43,318 bases of DNA from Bacteroidia bacterium (GCA_021740845.1 JAIOYZ010000030.1:1-43318), one strand, 5' to 3'. Counted from the stretch's first letter, positions 17,732-26,227 are shown. Notes: generated by a model not told the origin, from the letters alone. Program-made: numbers and translations.

Positions 17732-17744
17732 GGTTCAAACCGAA
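17732..17744. repeat. Extended iterated motif GGTTCAAACCGAA
   Basis: Exact 13-mer form of the iterated motif, in the intergenic space between the divergent BtuF-like and yebC genes. It is flanked by TTTT on the left and ACC on the right. Confidence 0.85.
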
Positions 17745-17821
17745 ACCAGCAAATAAGCCTTGATTGGGATAAAACCTAAAAATTGGGGAAAGGTCATTTT
17801 TTTTAAATACCCAAAGCCTCT

Positions 17822-17829
17822 TATATTTG
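17822..17829 (+). promoter_or_regulatory. -7 promoter element of yebC
   Basis: TATATTTG, 28 bp before the yebC ATG. A T-run at 17797-17804 sits where the -33 box would be. Confidence 0.55.
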
Positions 17830-17856
17830 CCTGCATTGATAAACGACTAAATTAAT

Positions 17857-18573
17857 ATGGGTAGAGTATTTGAAAAGCGTAAACACAAGATGTTTGCGCG
17901 TTATGCCAAAATGAGTCAGGCATTTACCAAAATTGGAAAAGAGATTGCAATTGCTATTAAGGCAGGTGGAGGAATTGGCGACCCAGATAGCAATTCGCGT
18001 TTGCGCGTAATTATTGCAAATGCCAAATCTTTAAACATGCCTAAGGCAAATATTGATGCCGCTATTTCTCGCGCTACTAGCAAGCAAGACAAAGACTTTG
18101 AAGAAATTGCATATGAAGGAAAAGGTCCGCATGGTGTTGCAGTGGTTATTGAAACTGCCACCGACAACCCAACGAGAACCATTGCCAATTTAAGAACCCA
18201 TATGAACAAAACGGGAGGCACCATGCTTAACTCGGGCAGTTTAGATTTTATGTTCGACCGCAAAGGAATTTTCAGTATCAATTTAGTGGGAATTGATTTG
18301 GAAGAATTTGAGTTGGAGATGATTGATTACGGAATGGAAGAAATGGAAGACGATGGCGAAGGGCATTTGATTATTACTGTTCCGTTTACCGAATTTGGCG
18401 CTATGCAAAAGGCCTTAGAAGACCGTAAATACGAAATTGTAAACGCACAATTGATGCGCGTTCCTACCACACATGTAGAATTAACAGAAGAGCAACAAGA
18501 GGATTTTGGAAAACTTTTGGATCGTTTGGATGATGATGATGATGTTGTGAATGTTTGGCATAATTTGAAGTAG
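17857..18573 (+). CDS. yebC: YebC/PmpR/TACO1-family protein
   Basis: 238 residues, the usual family length. The N-terminus MGRVFEKRKHKMFARYAKMSQAF and the blocks AGGGIGDPDSNSRLR, NMPKANIDAAI and YEGKGPHGVAVVIETATDN are diagnostic. Members have been described as DNA-binding regulators and, more recently, as factors relieving ribosome stalling; the sequence does not decide between these. It has a very acidic C-terminus with a run of Asp codons (about 18531-18546). It is transcribed divergently from the BtuF-like gene and followed by a repeat-filled spacer. Confidence 0.92.
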   Translation: MGRVFEKRKHKMFARYAKMSQAFTKIGKEIAIAIKAGGGIGDPDSNSRLRVIIANAKSLNMPKANIDAAISRATSKQDKDFEEIAYEGKGPHGVAVVIETATDNPTRTIANLRTHMNKTGGTMLNSGSLDFMFDRKGIFSINLVGIDLEEFELEMIDYGMEEMEDDGEGHLIITVPFTEFGAMQKALEDRKYEIVNAQLMRVPTTHVELTEEQQEDFGKLLDRLDDDDDVVNVWHNLK

Positions 18574-18596
18574 GGAAGAAGGCTTTCGGCTTTCGG

Positions 18597-18759
18597 CTGT
18601 TGGCTTTGTCAGCCGAAGCTTCAGCGTAGGATGAGCTGTTGGCTGTTGGCTTTGTCAGCCGAAGCTTCAGCGTAGGATGAGCTGTTGGCTTTGTCAGCCG
18701 AAGCTTCAGCGTAGGATGAGCTGTTGGCTTTGTCAGCCGAAGCTTCAGCGTAGGATGAG
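18597..18759. repeat. Tandem array of four 39-bp units
   Basis: Units at 18597-18635, 18643-18681, 18682-18720 and 18721-18759. Each begins CTGTTGGCTTTGTCAGCCGA and ends AGCGTAGGATGAG. Seven bases (CTGTTGG) separate units 1 and 2; a partial fifth unit (CTGCTGGCTGTT) follows. Each unit contains the inverted repeat GGCT-TTGTC-AGCC and the HindIII-like AAGCTT. The units appear identical to one another, implying recent expansion. Confidence 0.92.
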
Positions 18760-18828
18760 CTGCTGGCTGTTTTGACGGGGAAGTCCATGGTCCATAGTTT
18801 TGGACTTTAATACACTCAGGGGCCAAGG

Positions 18829-18852
18829 AGCCCTTCGACAGGCTCAGGGGCT
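18829..18852. repeat. Dispersed palindrome-like repeat around CCCTTCGACAGGCTCAGGG
   Basis: Outer arms AGCCC(T) and (A)GGGGCT enclose TCGACAGGCTC. This sequence resembles a small intergenic repeat seen in many bacterial genomes, especially Bacteroidota; there is one copy here. Confidence 0.6.
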
Positions 18853-18998
18853 GGTCTTTGGCAGGCATAAGGAGATTGGGAGGTAAGTTGGCTTTTGCGT
18901 AATTTGTGGGCAAAACCACGAAGCATTGGGTTTATTTGATTTTGATATTATTCTAAACAAAAGCTAATGGCCAAAGGCTAAGAGCTAAAAGCAAGTAT

Positions 18999-20531
18999 AT
19001 GAAAACACGTCCTTCGAGAAAACCGAAACTTATTGAGCGAAATGCAGAGAGATCTGATTTGGATGAAATAATGGAACTTTCTAGAACCTGCTTTCCTAAG
19101 AATGATCCTTGGACAATTGGTATGCTGGAAAGTCAGTTTAAGATTTTTCCAGAAGGCATGCAGGTTATTGAATACGAAGGGCAAATTGTTGGATCGGCCA
19201 GCAGTTTAATTATTAGCTGGGATGAGTACGATGAGGACCATGAGTGGAAAGAGATTTGCGACAATGGTTTTATTACAAACCACGATGAAGAAGGCGATAC
19301 ACTTTATGGCATTGAGGTGATGGTACACCCCGAATATCAAGGCTTAAAAATTGGTAGGCGTTTGTATGAAATGAGGAAAATGCTTTGTTTGGAGAAAAAC
19401 CTCAAACGCATTTTGATTGGAGGAAGGGTTCCAAATTACCACAAACATTCAGAAGACTTTGGTATTCGTGCCTATATTAAGCGTGTAGTAGATAAAAAGT
19501 TTAAAGATCCAGTTGTTACTTTTCAATTGGCGCAAGGGTTTACTATTAGAAGAATTATAAAAGATTATTTACCAGAAGACAAAGAGAGTTTGGGTTATGC
19601 TTTATTGTTGGAATGGATAAACTTGGATTATGTTCCCGAGATTAAGGAACGCAGCGTATTAATGAAGAAGGTAAGAATTTGCTGTATTCAATACGAGTTG
19701 AGAAAGATTAGAGGCTTTAAAGAATTTGCCCAACAATGCGAATACTTTACCGATGTTGCTTCTAATTATAAATCGGATTTTGTTTTATTTCCAGAGCTTT
19801 TTACTACGCAGTTATTATCCTTACACGAATATAAAAGTATGAGTCCGGAGGATAGTATTCGTAAGATTGATGAATACACTGAAGATTATATGGAATTGTT
19901 TTCGAGGTTATCTTTGGAATACAATATCAATATTATTGCAGGAACACATTTGCAAGTAGAAGGAGAAAACTTATACAATATTTCTTACTTGTTTAAACGC
20001 GATGGTACTTATGAAAAGCAATATAAAATTCATATAACTAGCAATGAAAGCAAGTGGTGGGGAGTTAAGCCTGGCAATGAAATTAAAGCATTTAATACCG
20101 ATTGCGGCAAAGTAGCAATTAATATTTGTTATGATGTTGAGTTTCCGGAAATGGCCAGAATTGCTTGTGCTAAGGGAGCAAAAATATTGTTTGTACCATT
20201 TAGTACAGATGAAAAACATGGACATTTGCGCGTAAAGATTTGTGCACAAGCAAGAGCAGTTGAGAATCAAATTTTTGTGGCAACTGCTGGTACAATTGGT
20301 AATATTCCATCTGTAGATAATATGGATATTAACTATGCACAATCTGGAATTTATACTCCGAGTGATTTTGCATTTCCTCCTGATGCCATTGCCGGCGAAT
20401 GTAGCACCAATATTGAAACCGTAGTTATTGCAGATTTGGATTTAGCTGCATTAGAAAGAGCAAGAAATACGGGTACAGTTTTAAATTGGAAAGACCGCAG
20501 ACTGGATATGTATGAGGTTTTAGAAAAATAA
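18999..20531 (+). CDS. GNAT acetyltransferase / carbon-nitrogen hydrolase fusion
   Basis: 510 residues. Residues about 10-215 are a GNAT domain (IVGSASSLIISWDE; IEVMVHPEYQGLKIGRRLYE with the acetyl-CoA pyrophosphate loop). Residues about 225-510 are a nitrilase-superfamily amidohydrolase with the full triad Glu266 (LFPELF), Lys343 (QYKIHIT) and Cys377 (INICYDVEFPE). This fusion is known in several bacterial phyla, but its substrate is not established to my knowledge. A plausible scheme is acetylation and amide hydrolysis of related nitrogen compounds. The start ATG follows the repeat region directly, and no clear promoter was found. Confidence 0.9.
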   Translation: MKTRPSRKPKLIERNAERSDLDEIMELSRTCFPKNDPWTIGMLESQFKIFPEGMQVIEYEGQIVGSASSLIISWDEYDEDHEWKEICDNGFITNHDEEGDTLYGIEVMVHPEYQGLKIGRRLYEMRKMLCLEKNLKRILIGGRVPNYHKHSEDFGIRAYIKRVVDKKFKDPVVTFQLAQGFTIRRIIKDYLPEDKESLGYALLLEWINLDYVPEIKERSVLMKKVRICCIQYELRKIRGFKEFAQQCEYFTDVASNYKSDFVLFPELFTTQLLSLHEYKSMSPEDSIRKIDEYTEDYMELFSRLSLEYNINIIAGTHLQVEGENLYNISYLFKRDGTYEKQYKIHITSNESKWWGVKPGNEIKAFNTDCGKVAINICYDVEFPEMARIACAKGAKILFVPFSTDEKHGHLRVKICAQARAVENQIFVATAGTIGNIPSVDNMDINYAQSGIYTPSDFAFPPDAIAGECSTNIETVVIADLDLAALERARNTGTVLNWKDRRLDMYEVLEK

Positions 20532-20831
20532 TTTTCAAGAACCGTTTATTATTGTACTCTTTTAAGAACAAATTTATTTATTTCCTTTTAATTCAAATTA
20601 ATTGAATTGCATTTTATCTTTTGGTTCAAACAGAGCTATTTACAAGTTAATTTTACTAACTATTAAATTGGATTAACTACATTTTAACTTAGCTTAAACA
20701 TAAATAAATAATTTCTCTAACTAATCCACACAATTACTTGAAAATTCTGGCTCCTTGGGCATTTTGCACTATTGTATTTGATTCATTTTTGGCTATCATC
20801 GCGCAACAAAAATTAATCAAAAAAAACAAAA
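20532..20831. other. Intergenic region upstream of the small lipoprotein
   Basis: 300 bp, AT-rich. It contains a relaxed iterated motif GGTTCAAACA (20623-20632). The 5' UTR of the downstream gene is A-rich (AACAAAAATTAATCAAAAAA). No full promoter match, RNA gene or terminator was found. Confidence 0.5.
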
Positions 20832-21311
20832 ATGAGACTTACTAAGATTCAATTAAGAAAAGGACTTTTGCTTTTATCAACTTTTGCTTTGTTAACCTTA
20901 TCAAGTTGTTCTAAGAAGGAAGAAGCTACTTCTTCTAGTACAAGTGATTTTAGAGATGAGATGGTAGGCACTTACACTGGAATGGAGTATTATACCATTA
21001 ATAATGGTCCGCAATTATCTAGAACTAAAACTGTAACTGTATCTAAAGGCAGTAATAAATGTTTGACCCTAGATTTAGGTGCTGGATTAATTGTAAACAG
21101 TGCAGATTTAACAAGTGCTTCAGGAAATTCATTTGGAAATATTCCTACTCAAACAGTGGTTCTAGGTGCAACAGGTGATGCTACTGCCATAGGGACTGGG
21201 GTAGAAGGCAAACATGTTGGCTTTACAAGCTCAAGCAAAACTATAAATTATACCATAAAAATTTCTCAAACCTCAACGGTTTATGATTTGAATTTTTCTG
21301 GAAAGAAATAG
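20832..21311 (+). CDS. Small exported lipoprotein, unknown function
   Basis: 159 residues. Lipoprotein signal peptide (KGLLLLSTFALLTLSSC) with lipidated Cys26, then a Ser/Thr/Lys-rich linker and a short beta-rich domain (MVGTYTGMEYYTI, TVTVSKGSNKCLTLDL, NYTIKISQTSTVYDLNFSG). This looks like the small beta-sandwich or calycin-like lipoproteins common in Bacteroidota, but no family is recognised. It is a single gene ending at a strong bidirectional terminator. Confidence 0.75.
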   Translation: MRLTKIQLRKGLLLLSTFALLTLSSCSKKEEATSSSTSDFRDEMVGTYTGMEYYTINNGPQLSRTKTVTVSKGSNKCLTLDLGAGLIVNSADLTSASGNSFGNIPTQTVVLGATGDATAIGTGVEGKHVGFTSSSKTINYTIKISQTSTVYDLNFSGKK

Positions 21312-21329
21312 TACATCGGATTATGGGTA

Positions 21330-21367
21330 AAAAAAAAGGGAACAATGAAAATTGTTCCCTTTTTTTT
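21330..21367. terminator. Bidirectional intrinsic terminator
   Basis: A-run, GGGAACAAT, loop GAAA, ATTGTTCCC, T-run: a perfect 9-bp stem shared by the convergent lipoprotein (+) and exonuclease (-) genes. Confidence 0.9.
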
Positions 21368-22139
21368 ATGCTCCAAATTTCATTCGTAATTTTATTTTGG
21401 TCAAACGGCGTTTGGTATCTAATGAGAAATCATTGTCCATCATCCATTGGTAATAACCGGGTTCTTGTTTAAGAACTTGCTCTACCGCTTTACCTCTATG
21501 TTTACCAAAATTAAAAACTTCTACCCCTTGTGGGTTAAAAACCATTCTTCCAGCTAGGTCGACTAAATTGTGTTGACCCGAAATTTTCCCTAGCTCATCA
21601 ATTGTATTTTTGAGTTGAGGATAGCGGGTTATTTGAGATTGAATAACTTCCCAAGTTGCTCTGGTATCTGCCTCGGCGCTATGTGCATTTTCTAAATTTT
21701 TATCGCAGTAAAAACGGTAAGCAGCAGCTAAGTTACGAGGTTCCATCATGTGGTAAATTCGTTGCGCATCGATGAATTTTCTATTCTCCACGTCAAAATC
21801 AACACCAGCTCTTAAAAACTCTTCTACCAATAAAGGGAAATCAAATTTATTAGAATTGAACCCAGCAAAATCGCAGCCTTGCATGAAGTTTGCTAAATCG
21901 TGAGCCAGTTCTGCAAAGGAAGGTTTATCAGCCACATCAGCATCGGTAATACCATGAATGGCGGTAACTTCAGGAGGAATTGGCATACCTGGATTGATTC
22001 TTTCAAGACGAGATTCCTCGCGCCCATCTGGATAAACTTTAATACAGGCCATTTCCACTATGCGGTCTTTGGAAATGCTGATCCCAGTTGTTTCCAAATC
22101 GAAAACAATGAGGGGCTTATTAAGTTGTAAATTGAGCAT
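21366..22139 (-). CDS. DnaQ-like 3'-5' exonuclease with ExoX-type C-terminus
   Basis: 257 residues. DEDDh exonuclease with all catalytic residues: Asp14 and Glu16 (VFDLETTG), Asp100 (FNSNKFDFP), His153 and Asp158 (HSAEADT). After the nuclease domain (to about residue 185) comes a small domain, VFNFGKHRGKAVEQVL ... YYQWMMDNDF, like that at the C-terminus of exodeoxyribonuclease X-type proteins. It could act in proofreading, repair or RNA trimming. It lies 5 bp after the pRiA4-ORF3-like gene on the same strand, so the two are probably co-transcribed. Confidence 0.87.
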   Translation of the reverse strand: MLNLQLNKPLIVFDLETTGISISKDRIVEMACIKVYPDGREESRLERINPGMPIPPEVTAIHGITDADVADKPSFAELAHDLANFMQGCDFAGFNSNKFDFPLLVEEFLRAGVDFDVENRKFIDAQRIYHMMEPRNLAAAYRFYCDKNLENAHSAEADTRATWEVIQSQITRYPQLKNTIDELGKISGQHNLVDLAGRMVFNPQGVEVFNFGKHRGKAVEQVLKQEPGYYQWMMDNDFSLDTKRRLTKIKLRMKFGA

Positions 22140-22144
22140 GTTTG

Positions 22145-22747
22145 TTAATCTTCGAAACCAAATTCGCTGGCCTCGGCCTCTCCACCCTCTTCACCAGAAT
22201 CCAATAAACCAAATCCATCACCGCCATCTTCATCAGAGATATCACCCGGAACTTCATCTGAATGGTTGAGGTAATTTTTGGTTATTTCATCAAATTCATT
22301 GTCTTCAACCATACCAAATTTTTGCACTTTATCGTATTGCTTAGGCGCTAAACCAGTGCTTTTAATACAAACTGGGTAATTGGTTTTGGGTGTTTCTTCT
22401 TTTTGTATAGAAACCAATTCTATGTTCATGGCCCAACATTCAATAAAATCATAAACGTATAAGATTTTCTGATGTGGATCTGCCACAAATTGGTTCAACT
22501 TAGAATTGGCCATGATAGGAATGCGTTTTTCATCGCCCTCACTCATGTCTTCCAAGGTAATTTCCTGACCTTTTTTCCAGCTATCGTTACTCATGTAAAA
22601 CGACGCCATTTGTTTGTCGTCAAACTTGATACTATCGAGGATAGCTTTATGGAAATCGAGGAAAGTTTGGGTAGCTTTAATTTCAATTACGCGGCTAATG
22701 TCCTCATAATCTTCGAAGGATACTTTAAATTTATATACTATTGCCAT
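22145..22747 (-). CDS. Plasmid pRiA4b ORF-3-like protein
   Basis: 200 residues. YKFKVSFEDYEDISRVIEIKATQTFLDFHKAIL followed by FYMSNDSWKKGQEI matches the pRiA4b ORF-3 (IS1096 TnpR-like) family, which has no proven function despite the transposon-derived name. The C-terminal 50 residues are very acidic (DEVPGDISDEDGGDGFG ...). No transposase or terminal repeats are nearby, so this is a chromosomal, non-mobile member. It is immediately upstream of the DnaQ-like exonuclease, an arrangement hinting at a nucleic-acid-related role. Confidence 0.8.
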   Translation of the reverse strand: MAIVYKFKVSFEDYEDISRVIEIKATQTFLDFHKAILDSIKFDDKQMASFYMSNDSWKKGQEITLEDMSEGDEKRIPIMANSKLNQFVADPHQKILYVYDFIECWAMNIELVSIQKEETPKTNYPVCIKSTGLAPKQYDKVQKFGMVEDNEFDEITKNYLNHSDEVPGDISDEDGGDGFGLLDSGEEGGEAEASEFGFED

Positions 22748-22982
22748 GAATGCTTTTCTTACTGCGAATATTCAATTATTTATTTGAATTACAAATAGGT
22801 AAAAAAAAAGCGGTTGGCGGTGGGGTTATGAGTTGTTAGTTGTTGGTCTTTAGTAATTTTTCACACCATCCTACAAATAATCGTGCTTAAGCTCACGAAT
22901 AAAAATTGTAAGCCAAATCTTAATTTAATTGATATTTCCTCAAGCTAAAACTAATTTAGGTTTGAGCCAAAATAAATTTAGT
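22748..22982. other. Intergenic region, no gene recognised
   Basis: 235 bp. It holds an A-run (22800-22809), a GTTGGCGG/GTTGTTAGTTGTTGG low-complexity stretch, a hairpin-capable TCGTGCTTAAGCTCACGA (about 22882-22899), and a one-mismatch iterated motif GGTTTGAGCC (22959-22968). It lies just past the 3' end of the delta-60 gene (minus strand). Confidence 0.5.
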
Positions 22983-25900
22983 TTACTCCTTTATTAACTT
23001 TACTCTGACTACTTTTTCTTGCTTTGCAATCTCAATGAAATAAAATCCTGCTGCCAAATCAGCGAGGTTCAATCTGGTGGTTTCACTAATAACTAGGATT
23101 GGTTCAAACAGAACCTTACCAGAAATAGAACGTATAGAAATGCTTGAACCAATAAGTTGTTTTGAACCAACTAGGTTTAATTCATTTTTAGTTGGATTGG
23201 GAAATATTTGAATGTTTAGCTCTTCTAAAAAATTATGAATTCCTACACTCGTAATGGAATAACAATCGCTGGTATCTATGCAGTTATTTTGGGTAACAAT
23301 AACAGCATACTTGCCATTTTTTGTAGCTGTAAACAAATTATCATTTTCACCTGGCAAAATTGGATTTGATTGATTATCGCAATCTATCCATTGATAACTG
23401 GCATTTGTTGCATTTGATTTTAAAGTGGTTGAATTTACAATACTAACACCTGTTTCAATTTGATTAAGGGTAAGTTCAAGTTTTATAATTGAATCGCATG
23501 CAACTGAATTGTTTATTTTCTGGAAATAGGTACCCGATTTTTCATACTTTACTCCATTTAAACTATAGGATTTACAGGCAGTTTCTGTAAGGGTTAAGCT
23601 ACTACTATTCTTAATATTTAGGTTTAAAAATACCATGGAATCACATCCTGTGGTTCGTTTTAATTTAACATTAAATAAACCACTTCCATAAAGGGTTGTT
23701 CCACCAATAACAAAAGAATCACAAGCGGTTATTTCTAGCATACTAAAAGTATCGGTATAAATAGTTAGATTTAAGGTTATGATAGAATCACAGCCTCCAA
23801 CATTGGTATACGTTTTTTGGTAGGTTCCAGAATTGGAATAGGTTTGCCCACCAAAATCAAAACTTGAACATGCGGTTTGATTTAAAAAACGGTAATTTTT
23901 AATACAATTGTTATTTATCCTTACTACCCTATTTCGCCCAATGGAATTATAGGAAGTAAAATTACCACCTACAATAATTTTTCCATCTGCTTGCAAGGAA
24001 ATAGATTCTGGAGAAGTCAAAAAACCTGTCCCAAAATTGATGGTATTATCTAAAGCCCCATCTGGTAATAGTCGTGCAATTCTTGATTGCGGCGAAGTAT
24101 TAAATTGGGTAAATGCTCCAATAACTAAAATAGAGCCGTCGGCTTGAACCAATATTTTATTGACAATTCCATTAAAGGAACTACTTCCTGGATAAAAAGA
24201 ATTATCAAAAGTTCCATCAGAATTTAACCTTGCGATTCTATTTCTAGAAACCCCATTTACAGAGGTGAAAATTCCTGCAATTACAACCTTTCCATCGGGT
24301 TGCAATCCAATAGAATTGATGCCACCAACAATGGTATTGTTAAAATTAAAACTAGAATCAATTAAACCATTTTCATTCAATCGAATAATTCGAGTATTCA
24401 GGTATTGATTGTTATATTCATTAAAATTTCCAGCAGCCAATATTTTTCCATCAGGTTGAATTAGTATGTCTTTCACCGCATTATCAAAGCCTGGGTTTAC
24501 CAAAAAGGTGGTATCCAAAATTCCATTGGGAAGTAAGCGTGCAATTTTCTTTTGCATTTTCCCTTGGTAACTACCAAAATCTCCCGCAATTAATATTCTA
24601 CCATCATCTAGAATTTCTATATCGTTAATTATTTCGTTGTAATTATTTGAAATAAAACTAGTATCCAAAATTCCATTTGGAAAAAGACGGATAATGCTTG
24701 CCACCTGCTTTCCATTGAAATTAATAAAATTTCCTCCTACCAAAATTTTTCCATCCTTTTGCAATGCCAGAACATTTGCATAATACCCCGAAAGTTCGTC
24801 GTTAAAACCCGTTCCAATTGAAAAGCTAGTATCTGGAGTTCCAGCCATGTTTAATCTTACAATAGATGCAAATTCTTTTCCATGAACCAATTTAAAATCA
24901 CCTACGCAAAGTATTTTTCCATCGGGTTGAACCAAAAAATTTCTTGGTATGGCATTAAAACCTGTTGGTTCGTTTAAGGCATAATCTGGTTTTCCATCTG
25001 GATAGGTTCGAACCAAATGATTTCTAGATTTGTTAGAGTAATTAGCAAAACTGCCAACAAATATTGTCCTGCCTAAGGAATCCATAACACTTTCATAAAC
25101 TGTAATAGTAGTTCCACCAGTTATTCCACTTCCAGATAAATAGGTAGTATCTAATCCAGCCAAAGAATCTAGGCGAGCCACTTTTCCGCAAGAAATACCT
25201 CTATATGAAACAAAGGAGCCACTAGCAATAATTTTTCCGTCGGTTTGAACCAATAAAGAATACACTCCACTCGAAAAACCGAGAGAGGGATCGAATGCCA
25301 AATCTAAATTGCCCAAAGAATCGATAAGGGCTATTTTATTTCGCGATACTCCTTGGAAATTTATAAATTCACCTCCCACCAAAATTTTTCCTTTTCTATA
25401 GGGTTTAAGCGCATAAACGGTGGTATTAAAAGCAAAACCTATTGCGAAGTTTGAATCCAAACTTCCATCAGAATTTATTCGAGCAATTCTTTCCTTTATT
25501 ATTCCATCGTAAAGTGTAAACCCACCTCCTATTACAATTTTAGAATCAGGTTGAACAAATGCATCGTAAATTGTTCCATTTGCACCTGAATTAAAATCTG
25601 TATCTACCGTTCCATTCGTATTAATTCTAACGATAAAATTCCTAGGTATTCCACGGTAGGATGTAAAATTTCCAAAGGCTAAGATTTTCCCATCAGGTAA
25701 TACAATTAGCTTCCTAACCAAACCATTAAAACCTGCTCCAATATTGAATGACAAATCCAAACTGCCATCTGTATTAAGTCGAACTATTCTATTTCGATTT
25801 GTTCCTCCATAAGAAGTAAAGTTACCTCCAACTATTATTTTACCATCTGCTTGCAAAGCAATGCACTGAACATAATCGCTAAAACCTGTACCCACCTTAA

Positions 25901-26150
25901 ATGAGGTATCTAAAACACCTTCCTTTAATCGAGCAATTCTATTGATATTCTTTTCATTAAATTTAGTAAAAAAACCTCCTACCAATACCTTTCCGTCTGC
26001 TTGCAAGGCAACAGCCCTAAGCTGATCGTTTGGCCCTAGTCCATTAGAAAAACCTTGGTCTAATACATTAAACAAGCTATCATTGGTTCCAGGTTGGGCA
26101 TATAGAAATGAGCTAAATAGGCAAAAAAGAAAAAGGACAATTCTATTCAT
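22983..26150 (-). CDS. Delta-60 repeat protein with T9SS type A sorting domain
   Basis: 1055 residues. Signal peptide (IVLFLFCLFSSFLYAQ), then about 14 delta-60 repeats (residues about 40-755), each of about 50 residues with the core LQADGKIIVGGNF, a spacer, NRIARLNSDGSLDxSF. Three related modules follow (about 760-890) of the form TACDSF..G..Y..SG.Y...GCDS(I/M)..L.L. The C-terminus (about 980-1055, IQIFPNPTKNELNLVGS ... LAAGFYFIEIA ... VKLIKE) is a T9SS type A sorting domain. The delta-60 repeats probably form a beta-propeller-like surface structure. The ligand is unknown. The repeats are diverged rather than identical. The gene is unusually rich in near-matches to the iterated motif. Confidence 0.88.
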   Translation of the reverse strand: MNRIVLFLFCLFSSFLYAQPGTNDSLFNVLDQGFSNGLGPNDQLRAVALQADGKVLVGGFFTKFNEKNINRIARLKEGVLDTSFKVGTGFSDYVQCIALQADGKIIVGGNFTSYGGTNRNRIVRLNTDGSLDLSFNIGAGFNGLVRKLIVLPDGKILAFGNFTSYRGIPRNFIVRINTNGTVDTDFNSGANGTIYDAFVQPDSKIVIGGGFTLYDGIIKERIARINSDGSLDSNFAIGFAFNTTVYALKPYRKGKILVGGEFINFQGVSRNKIALIDSLGNLDLAFDPSLGFSSGVYSLLVQTDGKIIASGSFVSYRGISCGKVARLDSLAGLDTTYLSGSGITGGTTITVYESVMDSLGRTIFVGSFANYSNKSRNHLVRTYPDGKPDYALNEPTGFNAIPRNFLVQPDGKILCVGDFKLVHGKEFASIVRLNMAGTPDTSFSIGTGFNDELSGYYANVLALQKDGKILVGGNFINFNGKQVASIIRLFPNGILDTSFISNNYNEIINDIEILDDGRILIAGDFGSYQGKMQKKIARLLPNGILDTTFLVNPGFDNAVKDILIQPDGKILAAGNFNEYNNQYLNTRIIRLNENGLIDSSFNFNNTIVGGINSIGLQPDGKVVIAGIFTSVNGVSRNRIARLNSDGTFDNSFYPGSSSFNGIVNKILVQADGSILVIGAFTQFNTSPQSRIARLLPDGALDNTINFGTGFLTSPESISLQADGKIIVGGNFTSYNSIGRNRVVRINNNCIKNYRFLNQTACSSFDFGGQTYSNSGTYQKTYTNVGGCDSIITLNLTIYTDTFSMLEITACDSFVIGGTTLYGSGLFNVKLKRTTGCDSMVFLNLNIKNSSSLTLTETACKSYSLNGVKYEKSGTYFQKINNSVACDSIIKLELTLNQIETGVSIVNSTTLKSNATNASYQWIDCDNQSNPILPGENDNLFTATKNGKYAVIVTQNNCIDTSDCYSITSVGIHNFLEELNIQIFPNPTKNELNLVGSKQLIGSSISIRSISGKVLFEPILVISETTRLNLADLAAGFYFIEIAKQEKVVRVKLIKE

Positions 26151-26173
26151 CTTTGAGTTATTTTATAGAATAC

Positions 26174-26181
26174 CAAAGATA
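26174..26181 (-). promoter_or_regulatory. -7 element for the delta-60 gene
   Basis: TATCTTTG on the minus strand, 23 bp before the ATG at 26150; fits TAnnTTTG, no good -33 box. Confidence 0.45.
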
Positions 26182-26215
26182 GGTAATTATTTTTCCAGGA
26201 GGAAAAAGAAATCCC

Positions 26216-26223
26216 TAACTTTG
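26216..26223 (+). promoter_or_regulatory. -7 element abutting the rsmH-like start codon
   Basis: TAACTTTG ends only 4 bases before the ATG at 26228. If used, transcription would start at or within a few bases of the start codon, giving a leaderless or near-leaderless mRNA. The next in-frame ATG (26351) would remove most of the N-terminal extension. Confidence 0.5.
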
Positions 26224-26227
26224 GGCT

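Larger units (their letters stand above)
18574..18998. other. Repeat-filled, GC-richer intergenic region
   Basis: 425 bp between yebC and the GNAT-nitrilase gene. It contains CGGCTTTCGGCTGTTGGC-type short repeats (18588-18605), a four-unit 39-bp tandem array, an imperfect inverted pair AAGTCC/GGACTT (18781-18808), a dispersed palindrome (18829-18852), and near the end GCTAATGGCCAAAGGCTAA-type repetition (18963-18992). It is clearly richer in G+C than the surrounding genes. A long minus-strand open frame crosses it but only translates the repeats. Confidence 0.7.

Noticed and set aside
18531-18546. GAT triplet run as a functional simple repeat
   Set aside because: It encodes the acidic Asp run at the yebC C-terminus and is short.
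18597-18759. Possible CRISPR array
   Set aside because: The units abut directly with no unique spacers (only one 7-bp gap), and no cas gene is present.
18464-18919. Minus-strand open frame of 151 codons across the repeat spacer
   Set aside because: Its sequence is mostly 13-residue copies produced by translating the 39-bp units, and it overlaps the 3' end of yebC antisense.
22145-22747. Mobile element suggested by the IS1096/pRiA4 family name
   Set aside because: No transposase, inverted ends or target duplication are seen; the family is common on chromosomes.
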